NCBI GenBank assembly: GCA_031263665.1
Contig: JAISFJ010000060.1
Span: forward strand, 1 to 5,848
Direction of reading: 5' to 3'
Origin: Coriobacteriales bacterium
GTDB taxonomy: Bacteria > Actinomycetota > Coriobacteriia > Coriobacteriales > UBA8131
Length of the DNA stretch: 5,848 nt
Every line of letters starts with the position of its first letter. The stretch's first letter is position 1. The notes beneath the pieces are model-generated. The model saw only the letters and a program-made list of their open reading frames with translations, was not told the DNA's origin and ran no database searches. This document shows, in pieces, positions 1-4,936 of the stretch. A program made the position numbers and the translations under genes.

Positions 1-89
1 GCTGCACGACAATACCGGTACAGAGGGCAACGTAGTAATTGCTGGTTATAGGTTTGTTGGGATGGTTGGTTGTTGGCTTTAGGTTTTAG

Positions 90-137
90 TGTGACGGTAC
101 TGTTTTGTCACCAGTGTGACAAAACAGTACCGTCACA
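90..137. repeat. Perfect 22-bp-arm palindrome, 4-nt loop
   Basis: Bases 90-111 and 116-137 are exact reverse complements, separated by only CAGT. Each arm is itself bounded by GTGAC and GTCAC, so the structure is a nested palindrome and could extrude as a very stable cruciform or RNA hairpin. No T-tract follows on either strand, which argues against a simple intrinsic terminator. I infer a dispersed REP-like intergenic repeat; a genome-wide count would be needed to confirm it. Confidence 0.85.
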
Positions 138-146
138 AACATGCCA

Positions 147-190
147 AGTGGGACAGTTGCCCCCGGGCCACTCGTCCCAACTGTCCCACT
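147..190. repeat. Second palindrome, 13-bp arms and 18-nt loop
   Basis: AGTGGGACAGTTG (147-159) pairs perfectly with CAACTGTCCCACT (178-190) around a C-rich 18-nt loop. The loop contains a second GTCCC (174-178) that could pair with the same GGGAC, so an alternative register exists. It begins ten bases after the 90-137 palindrome. Neither is followed by a T-tract. Together they look like two units of an intergenic palindromic repeat family. Confidence 0.8.
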
Positions 191-291
191 CGCTCCTGTG
201 AACTTTTCTTCTTTTCAGCTTGAGCGTAACTTCGGCTTGTAGAATGGTGGTTGTTCGGGAGAGATTCCGGGCAGTGCATCGATGCGAATGA

Positions 292-452
292 AGGGCACTT
301 CTAAAAACCGCTTGTGCAGCAGATTCCGAGTCAGTTTGCTCCAGGTCTGTAACTTAACGAAGCACTAGCAGGGCTTATGCCGCCGCTTGCACGGGCAGAG
401 CTGGAGCAAACTGGCCGGAAGATGATGTGCAATGGGTTTTTAGAAGTGCCCT
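292..452. mobile_element. MITE-like element with ~53-bp imperfect inverted repeats
   Basis: The left end (292-344) and right end (401-452) are inverted copies. The outermost AGGGCACTTCTAAAAACC is matched exactly, and a second exact block, CAGTTTGCTCCAG, closes the inner ends; the middle of the arms has diverged and contains a one-base indel. The central part (345-400) has no coding capacity. TGAA occurs directly outside both ends of GGGCACTT (289-292 and 452-455), which could be a 4-bp target duplication but is short enough to be chance. The termini do not resemble those of the IS at 3668-4929, so the two elements are unrelated. A non-autonomous transposon moved by a transposase elsewhere in the genome is the best reading; a large regulatory hairpin is the alternative. 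Confidence 0.6.
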
Positions 453-494
453 GAAGTAGTATCCTATTGATTTGTGCCACCGCAAGGCGGCGGA

Positions 495-1220
495 ATGGAG
501 CCAAACATGAAAGACAGAGTGAGTCGAGAATTAAATCCAGGTGAATTGCACGCAGAGGAACTAAGCCCCATCGAGATAAGCCCGGCGGAGCCGTTTGCCA
601 CCGAGCCGGGCAGACCAGCGGAGCCAGGTCCAGGTGAGGCAGGCGCGGGCGAGTTAAGCGCAAGCGGGTTAAGCCCAAGATTGATACTTATCGTCATAGC
701 ATCGCTGGCAGTGTTGGTTGCCTTGGCGCTGGTTTTGGTGAACATGAACAATGCGTACGCCGAAAACGCCGCGCTCGGTGCCGATGATTCTGGTGCACTG
801 TTAGCGGGGCAGCCAAAAGACGCGCCGGAGGGCGAAGGCGGGCTCATGGTAATAAGCGAGGACGGCGTGACCCGTTACTCCACCGACGGGGGAGCAAGCT
901 GGACGGAAGGCTATCCGGAAGGCGCGGAGGTACAGACCGACGCGCAGGGCCGCACGACCGTCAGCATGGGTGCCGACACTGGTACCGATGGCTCGTCGTC
1001 TGCCTCCGGGACGCTTGAGTCCGACAACCTCGCAATCACGGTTGATGGCAGCGGAGATGGTGGCGTGCTCCGTTACTCCACCGATGGCGGCGTGACGTGG
1101 AGCGAGCAGGTGCCTGATGGCGTGGAAACCGTCACGGAAGAGGCTGACGGAAAGGTGACCGTCAGCATGGGAAAAGGGCCACTGCTGGCCGCTCAACAGG
1201 GCGGCACCAATGCCGATTGA
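495..1220 (+). CDS. Single-pass membrane protein with two Asp-box (BNR-like) repeats
   Basis: This 241-residue protein has three parts. Residues 1-60 are an acidic, proline-rich tail built from loose repeats of the ELSP/EISP/GLSP type. Residues about 63-84 are one strongly hydrophobic membrane helix with Arg just before it. The remaining ~155 residues are presumably extracytoplasmic. That part contains two copies of a ~33-residue unit starting RYSTDGG (residues 127 and 193) and ending TVSMG; each carries S-T-D-G-G-x-x-W, which fits the Asp-box consensus SxDxGxxW found as beta-hairpin loops in sialidases and other beta-propellers. Two boxes are far too few for a propeller, so enzymatic activity is unlikely. 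I chose ATG 495 (AAGGCGG upstream); ATG 507 (GGAG six bases upstream) is equally good, and GTG 474 is less likely. It is co-directional with the two-component genes, 99 bp ahead. A role as accessory sensor or regulated target is inference; no specific family is recognised. Confidence 0.75.
   Translation: MEPNMKDRVSRELNPGELHAEELSPIEISPAEPFATEPGRPAEPGPGEAGAGELSASGLSPRLILIVIASLAVLVALALVLVNMNNAYAENAALGADDSGALLAGQPKDAPEGEGGLMVISEDGVTRYSTDGGASWTEGYPEGAEVQTDAQGRTTVSMGADTGTDGSSSASGTLESDNLAITVDGSGDGGVLRYSTDGGVTWSEQVPDGVETVTEEADGKVTVSMGKGPLLAAQQGGTNAD
873..1171 (+). repeat. Diverged tandem duplication encoding the two Asp-box units
   Basis: The segments 873-970 and 1071-1171 encode homologous protein units. 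CGTTACTCCACCGA is identical at 873-886 and 1071-1084, and GACCGTCAGCATGGG is identical at 956-970 and 1157-1171; sequence between has drifted. The first blocks are offset by 198 bases and the second by 201, so one codon was gained or lost. About 100 bases of linker, rich in Gly/Ser codons, separate the copies. This is an old internal duplication under protein-level constraint. Confidence 0.75.
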
Positions 1221-1261
1221 TGGCCAGGTTCTGGTGTCGATTTTAACGCCGACCGACCTAG

Positions 1262-1311
1262 CCCACCAAACCCCAATCCCAGCCAACCCAATCCCCCAAC
1301 CCTCAACCCCC
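1262..1311 (-). promoter_or_regulatory. Seven-tract G-quadruplex motif upstream of response regulator
   Basis: The + strand carries seven runs of three to five C (1262-1264, 1271-1274, 1278-1280, 1287-1289, 1293-1297, 1300-1302, 1307-1311) separated by loops of two to six bases. On the - strand this satisfies the canonical G3N1-7 quadruplex rule with three spare tracts. It ends nine bases before the regulator's ATG, on the template strand. The + strand stretch is almost free of G, so any mRNA leader here would be unstructured and has no Shine-Dalgarno. Effects on transcription or plasmid/replication stability are inference. Confidence 0.6.
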
Positions 1312-1319
1312 TGACCAGT

Positions 1320-2078
1320 ATGCGGATTTTGTTGATAGAAGATGAGAAGTACATCGCCCGCGCAGTGGCCGAAGTCCTTAAAAAGAGTCACTACGCGGTC
1401 GATGTCGTCCACGATGGCAACGAGGGCCTGGCCTACGGTGCCACCGGCATCTATGACCTCATCGTCTTAGACATCATGTTACCCGGCTTAGACGGGCTCA
1501 GCATCCTCAAAAAACTCAGGGCCGACGGCCTCACCACTCCGGTTATTCTGCTCACCGCCCGCAATGCCACCACCGACAAAGTGTCCGGCCTCGACGCCGG
1601 TGCCGATGACTACCTGCCCAAACCCTTTCATACCGAGGAATTGCTGGCCCGGATTCGAGCTCTCGCGCGGCGTAATCCCGGCTATGTTGACGAAGGCGCC
1701 CTCGAATTTTCCGACCTGTGCCTTGCGCCTTGGACCCTGACGCTCAGCTGTGGAGGCAGGCAGATTCAGTTGAGTGTTAAGGTGGCTCAGCTTCTTGAGC
1801 TTCTGATGGTGAATAAAGGAGCCATCGTCGCCAAAGAAACCATCCTCCGTAAACTCTGGGGTTTTGACGCCGACGCGGGAAGCAATCATGTTGAGGCCCA
1901 TGTCTCGCTTCTGCGCAAGGCCCTGGCCCAGGCAGGTTCGCGGGCAGGCGTCAAGGCGGTGCGCGGCTTAGGGTATCGGTTGGTGGAGCCGCAAGAGCCG
2001 CAGGAGCTGCAGGCTGACAGCTTGAGCCCGGCGCGGCCGTCAGCGGGACAGGCACCGGTGAGCCAGTGCTCTGTTTAG
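1320..2078 (+). CDS. OmpR/PhoB-family DNA-binding response regulator
   Basis: The 252-residue protein has an N-terminal receiver domain (about 1-118) with the full active site: acidic pair E7/D8, phospho-acceptor D51 in LIVLDIMLPG, switch T79 and K101 in the KPF motif. A winged-helix OmpR-type DNA-binding domain follows (about 125-222), ending in the family signature VRGLGYRL. It should bind promoter DNA as a dimer once phosphorylated by the kinase encoded next to it. A ~30-residue tail rich in Gln, Glu, Pro and Ser extends beyond the usual end. The ATG is set by the family start MRILLIEDE; no Shine-Dalgarno precedes it, only the C-rich tract, so initiation may be leaderless or rely on an unstructured leader. 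TTGATG (1217-1222) with TTTTAA 18 bases downstream is a poor promoter candidate between it and the gene before. The family has many uncharacterised members, so no gene name or regulon can be given. Confidence 0.95.
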   Translation: MRILLIEDEKYIARAVAEVLKKSHYAVDVVHDGNEGLAYGATGIYDLIVLDIMLPGLDGLSILKKLRADGLTTPVILLTARNATTDKVSGLDAGADDYLPKPFHTEELLARIRALARRNPGYVDEGALEFSDLCLAPWTLTLSCGGRQIQLSVKVAQLLELLMVNKGAIVAKETILRKLWGFDADAGSNHVEAHVSLLRKALAQAGSRAGVKAVRGLGYRLVEPQEPQELQADSLSPARPSAGQAPVSQCSV

Positions 2079-2096
2079 ACTTAACAGAGCACTGGC
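2062..2096 (+). promoter_or_regulatory. Intercistronic 14-bp hairpin holding the regulator stop codon
   Basis: GCCAGTGCTCTGTT (2062-2075) and AACAGAGCACTGGC (2083-2096) are perfect complements around a 7-nt loop. The loop begins with the TAG stop of the response regulator (2076-2078). ATG 2099 follows two bases after the stem and ATG 2120 lies 23 bases after it. No T-tract follows, so it is not a standard terminator. Ribosomes finishing the regulator would melt the stem, so translational coupling or control of the kinase-to-regulator ratio is the likeliest role; an mRNA processing or stability site is an alternative. Confidence 0.6.
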
Positions 2097-2119
2097 CCAT
2101 GCCAGCCGCCAACGCCCCA

Positions 2120-3703
2120 ATGTTTCGCAAGCTGCGCAATCGCTTTTTGGCGCTCAATATGGTTCTCACTTCGCTGGTGCTCGTCGCGGCTTTTACGGCG
2201 GTTTATGTGGCAACCAGTGTCAGCGTTCAGGCTCAAAATCAACGAGACCTGGCGTCACTGGCGGATATAAGTGTCATCGTATCGGCTTCTGATGAAGGTT
2301 CATCCTCGCTGCCACCGCCTCAGGAAGAGGGGCCTTCAGGGGCCGTGATTCATGATGAAAGGGGAGATGTTGTGACGGTTACGGGGACGGCGTCTGCTCT
2401 TTCTGCCTCCCTCTCCACCTTTGCCGTCACGGTTGATAAATCCGGCAGCATCCTTGCCATCGATTCACCTCTCGATTTATCTCAGGAAGCCTATGAGCAG
2501 GCAGTTACTCAAGCATGGGAAAATCCCGATGGAGCCATTTTTGAGCTGCTCGACCGACAGTGGCTCTACGCCATTACATTCGCGGGAAGCCATGCGGTTG
2601 CTAACGCCGCGAATGAGGTTGTTGTCACGACCTCCGAAAACAGCCTTATACGTTTTCTCGATGTCACCGAATCACAAACGGCTCTGCGTAATTTGCTGCT
2701 GACCCTCATTGCGGTAGGGCTGGCGGCTTTGGTGGCGGTTTGGGCGGTCAGTCTGCTGTTTGCCAACCGCTCCATCAAGCCCATAGCCCAGGCGTGGGAG
2801 CAACAGCGCCGTTTTGTCGCCGATGCGTCCCATGAGCTCAAGACCCCGCTGGCCATCATCACCACCAACAGCGACGCGCTTTTGGCCAATCAGGAGCAGA
2901 CCATCGCCAGCCAACGCGAATGGCTCGACTACCTGCGCATCGGGAGTGACCGCATGAGCAGCTTAATCGACGAACTGCTCACCTTCGCGCGTGTTGAAAA
3001 CGCGGATGTCGCAGCCGCCCAGCCCGAGCCGGTTAATCTGAGCGCAACGGTTCAGATGGTGTTGCAGTCGTTGAGCGCGGCCACAGAAGCGCGGCAGCTT
3101 CAGGTTACTATGGACATCGAGCCAGGTCTGACCCGTGTTCTGGTGCCCGGCCTTATCGACAAGGTCTTTTTTGCGTTGCTCGAAAACGCCGTCAAGTATG
3201 CCGACGAAGGCGGCCAAATTGAGGTGCGCCTACGCTCGGCGGGTTCGCTTGACTCGCTTGATTCGGCGGATTCGACCGGCTCGACGAACCCAGCGGATTC
3301 GGCAGGCACGGCAGGCTCGGCGAACCCAGCGGATTCGGCAGGCTCGACGGACTTGGATAACTCGGCGGACTCGATAGACTCCACGGGTTCAGCAGGCTCA
3401 GTGGGCTCAGCGGCCTCGGCACACCCCACGGCTTTGGCAGACTCAGCAGACTCAACGGAAGGCGGCGTGTTCTTCATGGTAGAAAACAGCGGGCCCGGCA
3501 TCGCTGAAGATGAACTCCCGCACATTTTTGAGCGTTTCTATCGCGCAGACAGCGCTCGTCGCGGCGATGCCAAGAGTTTTGGGCTGGGGCTGAGCATCGC
3601 CAAAGAGGCGGTTCGTCGCCTGGGCGCACGGATTGACGTTCAAAGCGACGCCGATAAATTCACGCGAAAAATCCCCCTTTGCAGATTGGGGACTTTAGAA
3701 TGA
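2120..3703 (+). CDS. Membrane sensor histidine kinase, 3' end altered by IS insertion
   Basis: This is the kinase partner of the adjacent regulator. From ATG 2120, segments are TM1 (about 9-31), an outer sensor region (32-191), TM2 (192-215), the dimerisation/phosphoacceptor domain with H238 in the H-box ASHELKTP, and the HATPase domain with N356 in the N-box (LLENAVKY), G1 box NSGPGI, F-box HIFERFYR and G2 box FGLGLS (about 487-492). Only ~22 residues separate TM2 from H238, so there is no HAMP domain. Residues 373-446 are a Ser/Asp/Ala/Gly-rich insertion within the ATPase fold. The G1 box has Asn where Asp is usual, a variant seen in some kinases. An IS replaces the last five residues (FTVRF) with 11 of its own, giving 527 instead of 521 residues. 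The start is uncertain: ATG 2120 matches the usual MFRKLRNRF-type beginning, while ATG 2099 and GTG 2066 are also in frame and none has a clear Shine-Dalgarno. Confidence 0.9.
   Translation: MFRKLRNRFLALNMVLTSLVLVAAFTAVYVATSVSVQAQNQRDLASLADISVIVSASDEGSSSLPPPQEEGPSGAVIHDERGDVVTVTGTASALSASLSTFAVTVDKSGSILAIDSPLDLSQEAYEQAVTQAWENPDGAIFELLDRQWLYAITFAGSHAVANAANEVVVTTSENSLIRFLDVTESQTALRNLLLTLIAVGLAALVAVWAVSLLFANRSIKPIAQAWEQQRRFVADASHELKTPLAIITTNSDALLANQEQTIASQREWLDYLRIGSDRMSSLIDELLTFARVENADVAAAQPEPVNLSATVQMVLQSLSAATEARQLQVTMDIEPGLTRVLVPGLIDKVFFALLENAVKYADEGGQIEVRLRSAGSLDSLDSADSTGSTNPADSAGTAGSANPADSAGSTDLDNSADSIDSTGSAGSVGSAASAHPTALADSADSTEGGVFFMVENSGPGIAEDELPHIFERFYRADSARRGDAKSFGLGLSIAKEAVRRLGARIDVQSDADKFTRKIPLCRLGTLE
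3236..3457 (+). repeat. Degenerate tandem repeat inside the kinase ATPase domain
   Basis: About 222 bases (74 codons) are built from variations on GAYTCGGCRGGCTCG-like units encoding Ser, Asp, Ala, Gly and Thr with occasional NPAD. The best-preserved pair is 23 identical bases at 3285-3307 and 3321-3343, a 36-bp (12-codon) period giving NPADSAG twice. The block is a multiple of three and lacks stops in several frames on both strands, which explains overlapping shadow reading frames. It lies between the strand ending IEVRL and the strand beginning VFFMVEN, a surface hairpin position where extra length can be tolerated. Slippage or unequal recombination probably expanded it. Confidence 0.8.
3661..3667. 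repeat. Left target-site duplication CACGCGA
   Basis: The heptamer is repeated immediately right of the IS at 4930-4936. It is the kinase coding sequence for the second base of Phe through Thr-Arg (TTC ACG CGA). Deleting the IS with one copy joins 3667 to 4937 in frame. Confidence 0.9.
3668..3696. repeat. Left terminal inverted repeat of the IS
   Basis: The 29 bases match the reverse complement of 4901-4929 at every position. Complementarity stops sharply after CTTT. Read on the + strand it extends the kinase frame by Lys-Ile-Pro-Leu-Cys-Arg-Leu-Gly-Thr-Leu-Glu to a TGA at 3701-3703, just inside the element. Confidence 0.95.
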
Positions 3704-3716
3704 CACCGCAAACCTA

Positions 3717-4748
3717 TTAGCTGGGCTTTTTCTTGTAAAACTCCCTGTAAGATAGCGTTTTTGAGTTATGCATAGCCCGATCAAGCACGAATGCGACCTT
3801 CTTCATTTTGTTCGTGGGAGGGTTCATGATGACCCAGAAGAGATCCAGCCATCCATCCAGGTCGTCCCTGTCGAAGCCGGAGTGGGAGTTCAAGAACAGC
3901 TCCAGCAAAAAGCAGAGCCTGTTGACCTCGCGCAGCGGGTTCTCTTCGTCGGGTAGCTTGCAGATCGCCTTGGAGTTGTACACCTCGCTCACGAGGTCCA
4001 GCTCCCTTACCAGCATGTTGTGGCCGTTTTCCATGTCGTGGATGAGTTTGGATCCCGGGGCTATGCGGCTTCCGAAGGCAGCCATGGTCTTAGCTCCGCT
4101 GGTCTTTCCCAGTCCCTCCCTCACGAACAACGAGCTGCCCCGGCGGTCGCACCCGACCCCTATGCATATCTTGCTCCTGGAAAAGCCGCCCGGCATCTTG
4201 GAGCCGTCGGGCATCAGCGGCTGGTTTTTGGCTGCCAAGGGGTAGAGTTTCTCGTCTATCTGAACGGTGCCGGACAGCATCACGCCGTCCTGGATGTTCT
4301 CCAAGACGGCGAATAGCTTGGCAACCCAGTAGGGCACGGTGGTCGTCGACCTCCTGTTGGCCCTGGTAATGCCGTTGATGCTCTCGAAGGAAAATAACTC
4401 CAGCAGGAATTCCGTCCAGTCTGCCACGGGGAGCTTGTGGTTTTCAAAGACGGTGCCAGTTGCAGGGCTAAACGACTTGCCGCACGAGCGACATCGCCAT
4501 CTGCGCATCCCGTTTTTGTCGTATCCCTTGCTCTGGATTTTCGGCGATGCGCATCCTGGGCAGGCATCCCTTGTGTAGGCGTTGAAGAACTCCGCCTCGC
4601 CATCAAGGCTTGCAGGAGCGTGGCGATACCTGTACATGTTCCGATGGCATGCCCTGACGATTGCCTCGGCCGGACCGATCTCTCGCTCGCTCTTCTGGTC
4701 CCATGGTGTCGTAGACGGAGCAGTTAAGCGTCGTTTCTTTCCGCGCAT
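3717..4748 (-). CDS. IS1595-like zinc-ribbon DDE-type transposase
   Basis: The protein cuts and joins the IS ends. From ATG 4748 it has 343 residues: a Lys/Arg-rich start, a zinc ribbon with CPGC (about 63-66) and CRSC (about 86-89), and an RNase-H-like catalytic domain. Candidate catalytic residues are the Asp in QIDE (about 165), the Asp in LIHDMENGH (about 238), and a Glu/Asn in REVNRL (about 274-276), followed by a HSG...W...F...MN pattern like the end of ISXO2-type transposases. The ribbon-plus-DDE layout fits IS1595; an IS1-type ribbon is a possible alternative label. The frame stays open upstream to GTG 4868 (383 residues), but ATG 4748 has AAGGA eight bases ahead (4757-4761) and is the better start. 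The gene stops 20 bases inside the left inverted repeat and runs opposite to the kinase. Translation appears to be repressed by leader structure. Confidence 0.85.
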   Translation of the reverse strand: MRGKKRRLTAPSTTPWDQKSEREIGPAEAIVRACHRNMYRYRHAPASLDGEAEFFNAYTRDACPGCASPKIQSKGYDKNGMRRWRCRSCGKSFSPATGTVFENHKLPVADWTEFLLELFSFESINGITRANRRSTTTVPYWVAKLFAVLENIQDGVMLSGTVQIDEKLYPLAAKNQPLMPDGSKMPGGFSRSKICIGVGCDRRGSSLFVREGLGKTSGAKTMAAFGSRIAPGSKLIHDMENGHNMLVRELDLVSEVYNSKAICKLPDEENPLREVNRLCFLLELFLNSHSGFDRDDLDGWLDLFWVIMNPPTNKMKKVAFVLDRAMHNSKTLSYREFYKKKPS

Positions 4749-4749
4749 G

Positions 4750-4834
4750 ATGGAAGTCCTTGCTGCTCGGGTGGGAGGCAGCGCCAAGGACTTCCATATC
4801 GCAAGACCACTGCCTCCCGCCCGAACGTTCTTGC
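4750..4834 (-). promoter_or_regulatory. Structured leader that sequesters the transposase ribosome site
   Basis: In the - strand RNA, 4797-4785 pairs perfectly over 13 bp with 4762-4750, which contains the AAGGA Shine-Dalgarno; a further CUGC/GCAG extends the stem past a 3-nt bulge. A second helix, 4824-4810 with 4781-4767, is 15 bp with one mismatch. The helices interleave (5' arm B, 5' arm A, 3' arm B, 3' arm A), so they exclude one another unless a pseudoknot forms. A third short helix, CGCAAGA (4800-4806) with TCTTGCG (4829-4835), encloses an arm of B. This is the architecture of a translational switch; SD masking on read-through RNA is known for IS10 and IS50. TACAAT in the - strand (about 4860-4865) is a weak candidate -10. 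Confidence 0.55.
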
Positions 4835-4897
4835 GGTCGGCTATTACGTTGTTGCGTCGATTGTACACAATCCTACTGATATGACGACTCAGAAATC

Positions 4898-4925
4898 AAA
4901 AAAGTCCCCAATCTGCAAAGGGGGA
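4898..4925 (-). terminator. Terminator-like hairpin in the right IS end
   Basis: Read on the - strand, TCCCC (4925-4921) and GGGGA (4909-4905) form a short stem around an 11-nt loop, followed after one C by six T (4903-4898). It would stop transcripts entering from the DUF308 gene before they reach the transposase. The stem is only five G/C-rich pairs with a large loop, so efficiency may be modest. Confidence 0.35.
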
Positions 4926-4929
4926 TTTT
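4901..4929. repeat. Right terminal inverted repeat of the IS
   Basis: It is the exact inverted copy of 3668-3696 and lies upstream of the transposase gene. Its internal TCCCC/GGGGA pair, together with an adjacent A-tract, makes this end also a candidate transcription terminator for - strand read-through. Confidence 0.95.
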
Positions 4930-4936
4930 CACGCGA
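4930..4936. repeat. Right target-site duplication CACGCGA
   Basis: This is the second copy of the heptamer at 3661-3667, directly abutting the right inverted repeat. The kinase frame continues from it through TTC ACC GTA AGG TTC to TAA. Confidence 0.9.

Larger units (their letters stand above)
1..494. other. Gene-poor, structure-rich intergenic region
   Basis: No convincing gene lies here. A + strand frame is open from the left edge to a TAG at 80-82 (26 codons, including HDNTGTEGNVV) and could be the tail of a gene starting outside the window, but it is too short to support. Bases 44-90 are G/T-rich and nearly C-free. The rest holds three separate inverted-repeat structures, annotated individually at 90-137, 147-190 and 292-452. 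Bases 191-291 show no recognisable feature. The octamer AGATTCCG occurs at 262-269 and again at 321-328. A promoter for the gene starting at 495 should lie between about 440 and 490, but I see no good -35/-10 pair there. Confidence 0.5.
3668..4929. mobile_element. Complete IS1595-like insertion sequence (1262 bp)
   Basis: The element is bounded by perfect 29-bp terminal inverted repeats (3668-3696 and 4901-4929) starting AAAATCCCCCTTTGCAG and by a direct repeat CACGCGA on each side (3661-3667 and 4930-4936). Because the ends run into A/T tracts that match the target, the duplication can be read as 7, 8 or 9 bp; 8 is usual for the IS1595 family. It carries one gene, the zinc-ribbon transposase on the - strand. 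Identical termini, an intact reading frame and an intact target duplication point to a recent insertion. Family assignment comes from the transposase; the A-rich tips are not a textbook IS1595 end, so a divergent subgroup is possible. Confidence 0.93.

Noticed and set aside
2..82. Possible gene tail on the + strand at the left edge
   Set aside because: Only 26 codons, ending in G/T-rich sequence; another frame is open for 16 codons, so coding cannot be distinguished from chance.
44..90. G/T-rich tract as a second G-quadruplex
   Set aside because: Its G-runs are mostly pairs with a single GGG, so only a weak two-layer structure is possible.
90..190. The two palindromes as a short CRISPR array
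   Set aside because: There are only two units, of different sequence, with no regular spacer and no cas genes in the window.
331..847. Two - strand frames over the MITE-like element and the start of the Asp-box gene
   Set aside because: They mirror the repeated Glu/Pro/Ser codons of the + strand gene and have no recognisable protein features.
801..1412. 203-codon - strand frame overlapping two genes
   Set aside because: It is antisense to the Asp-box gene and the response regulator start, and its translation shows no domain or repeat logic; G/C-rich third positions on the + strand explain it.
2062..2096. Hairpin between regulator and kinase as a rho-independent terminator
   Set aside because: No T-tract follows on either strand and the kinase must be expressed with its regulator.
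3100..3525. Long - strand and alternative + strand frames across the kinase repeat block
   Set aside because: They exist only because the repeat has three-base periodicity and few stop triplets; the encoded chains are Ser/Pro/Glu low-complexity and the kinase frame clearly has family motifs on both sides.
4603..4868. Extension of the transposase to GTG 4868
   Set aside because: The added 40 residues show no family similarity that I recognise, the GTG lacks a well-spaced Shine-Dalgarno, and the segment is occupied by interleaved hairpins; ATG 4748 has AAGGA at eight bases.
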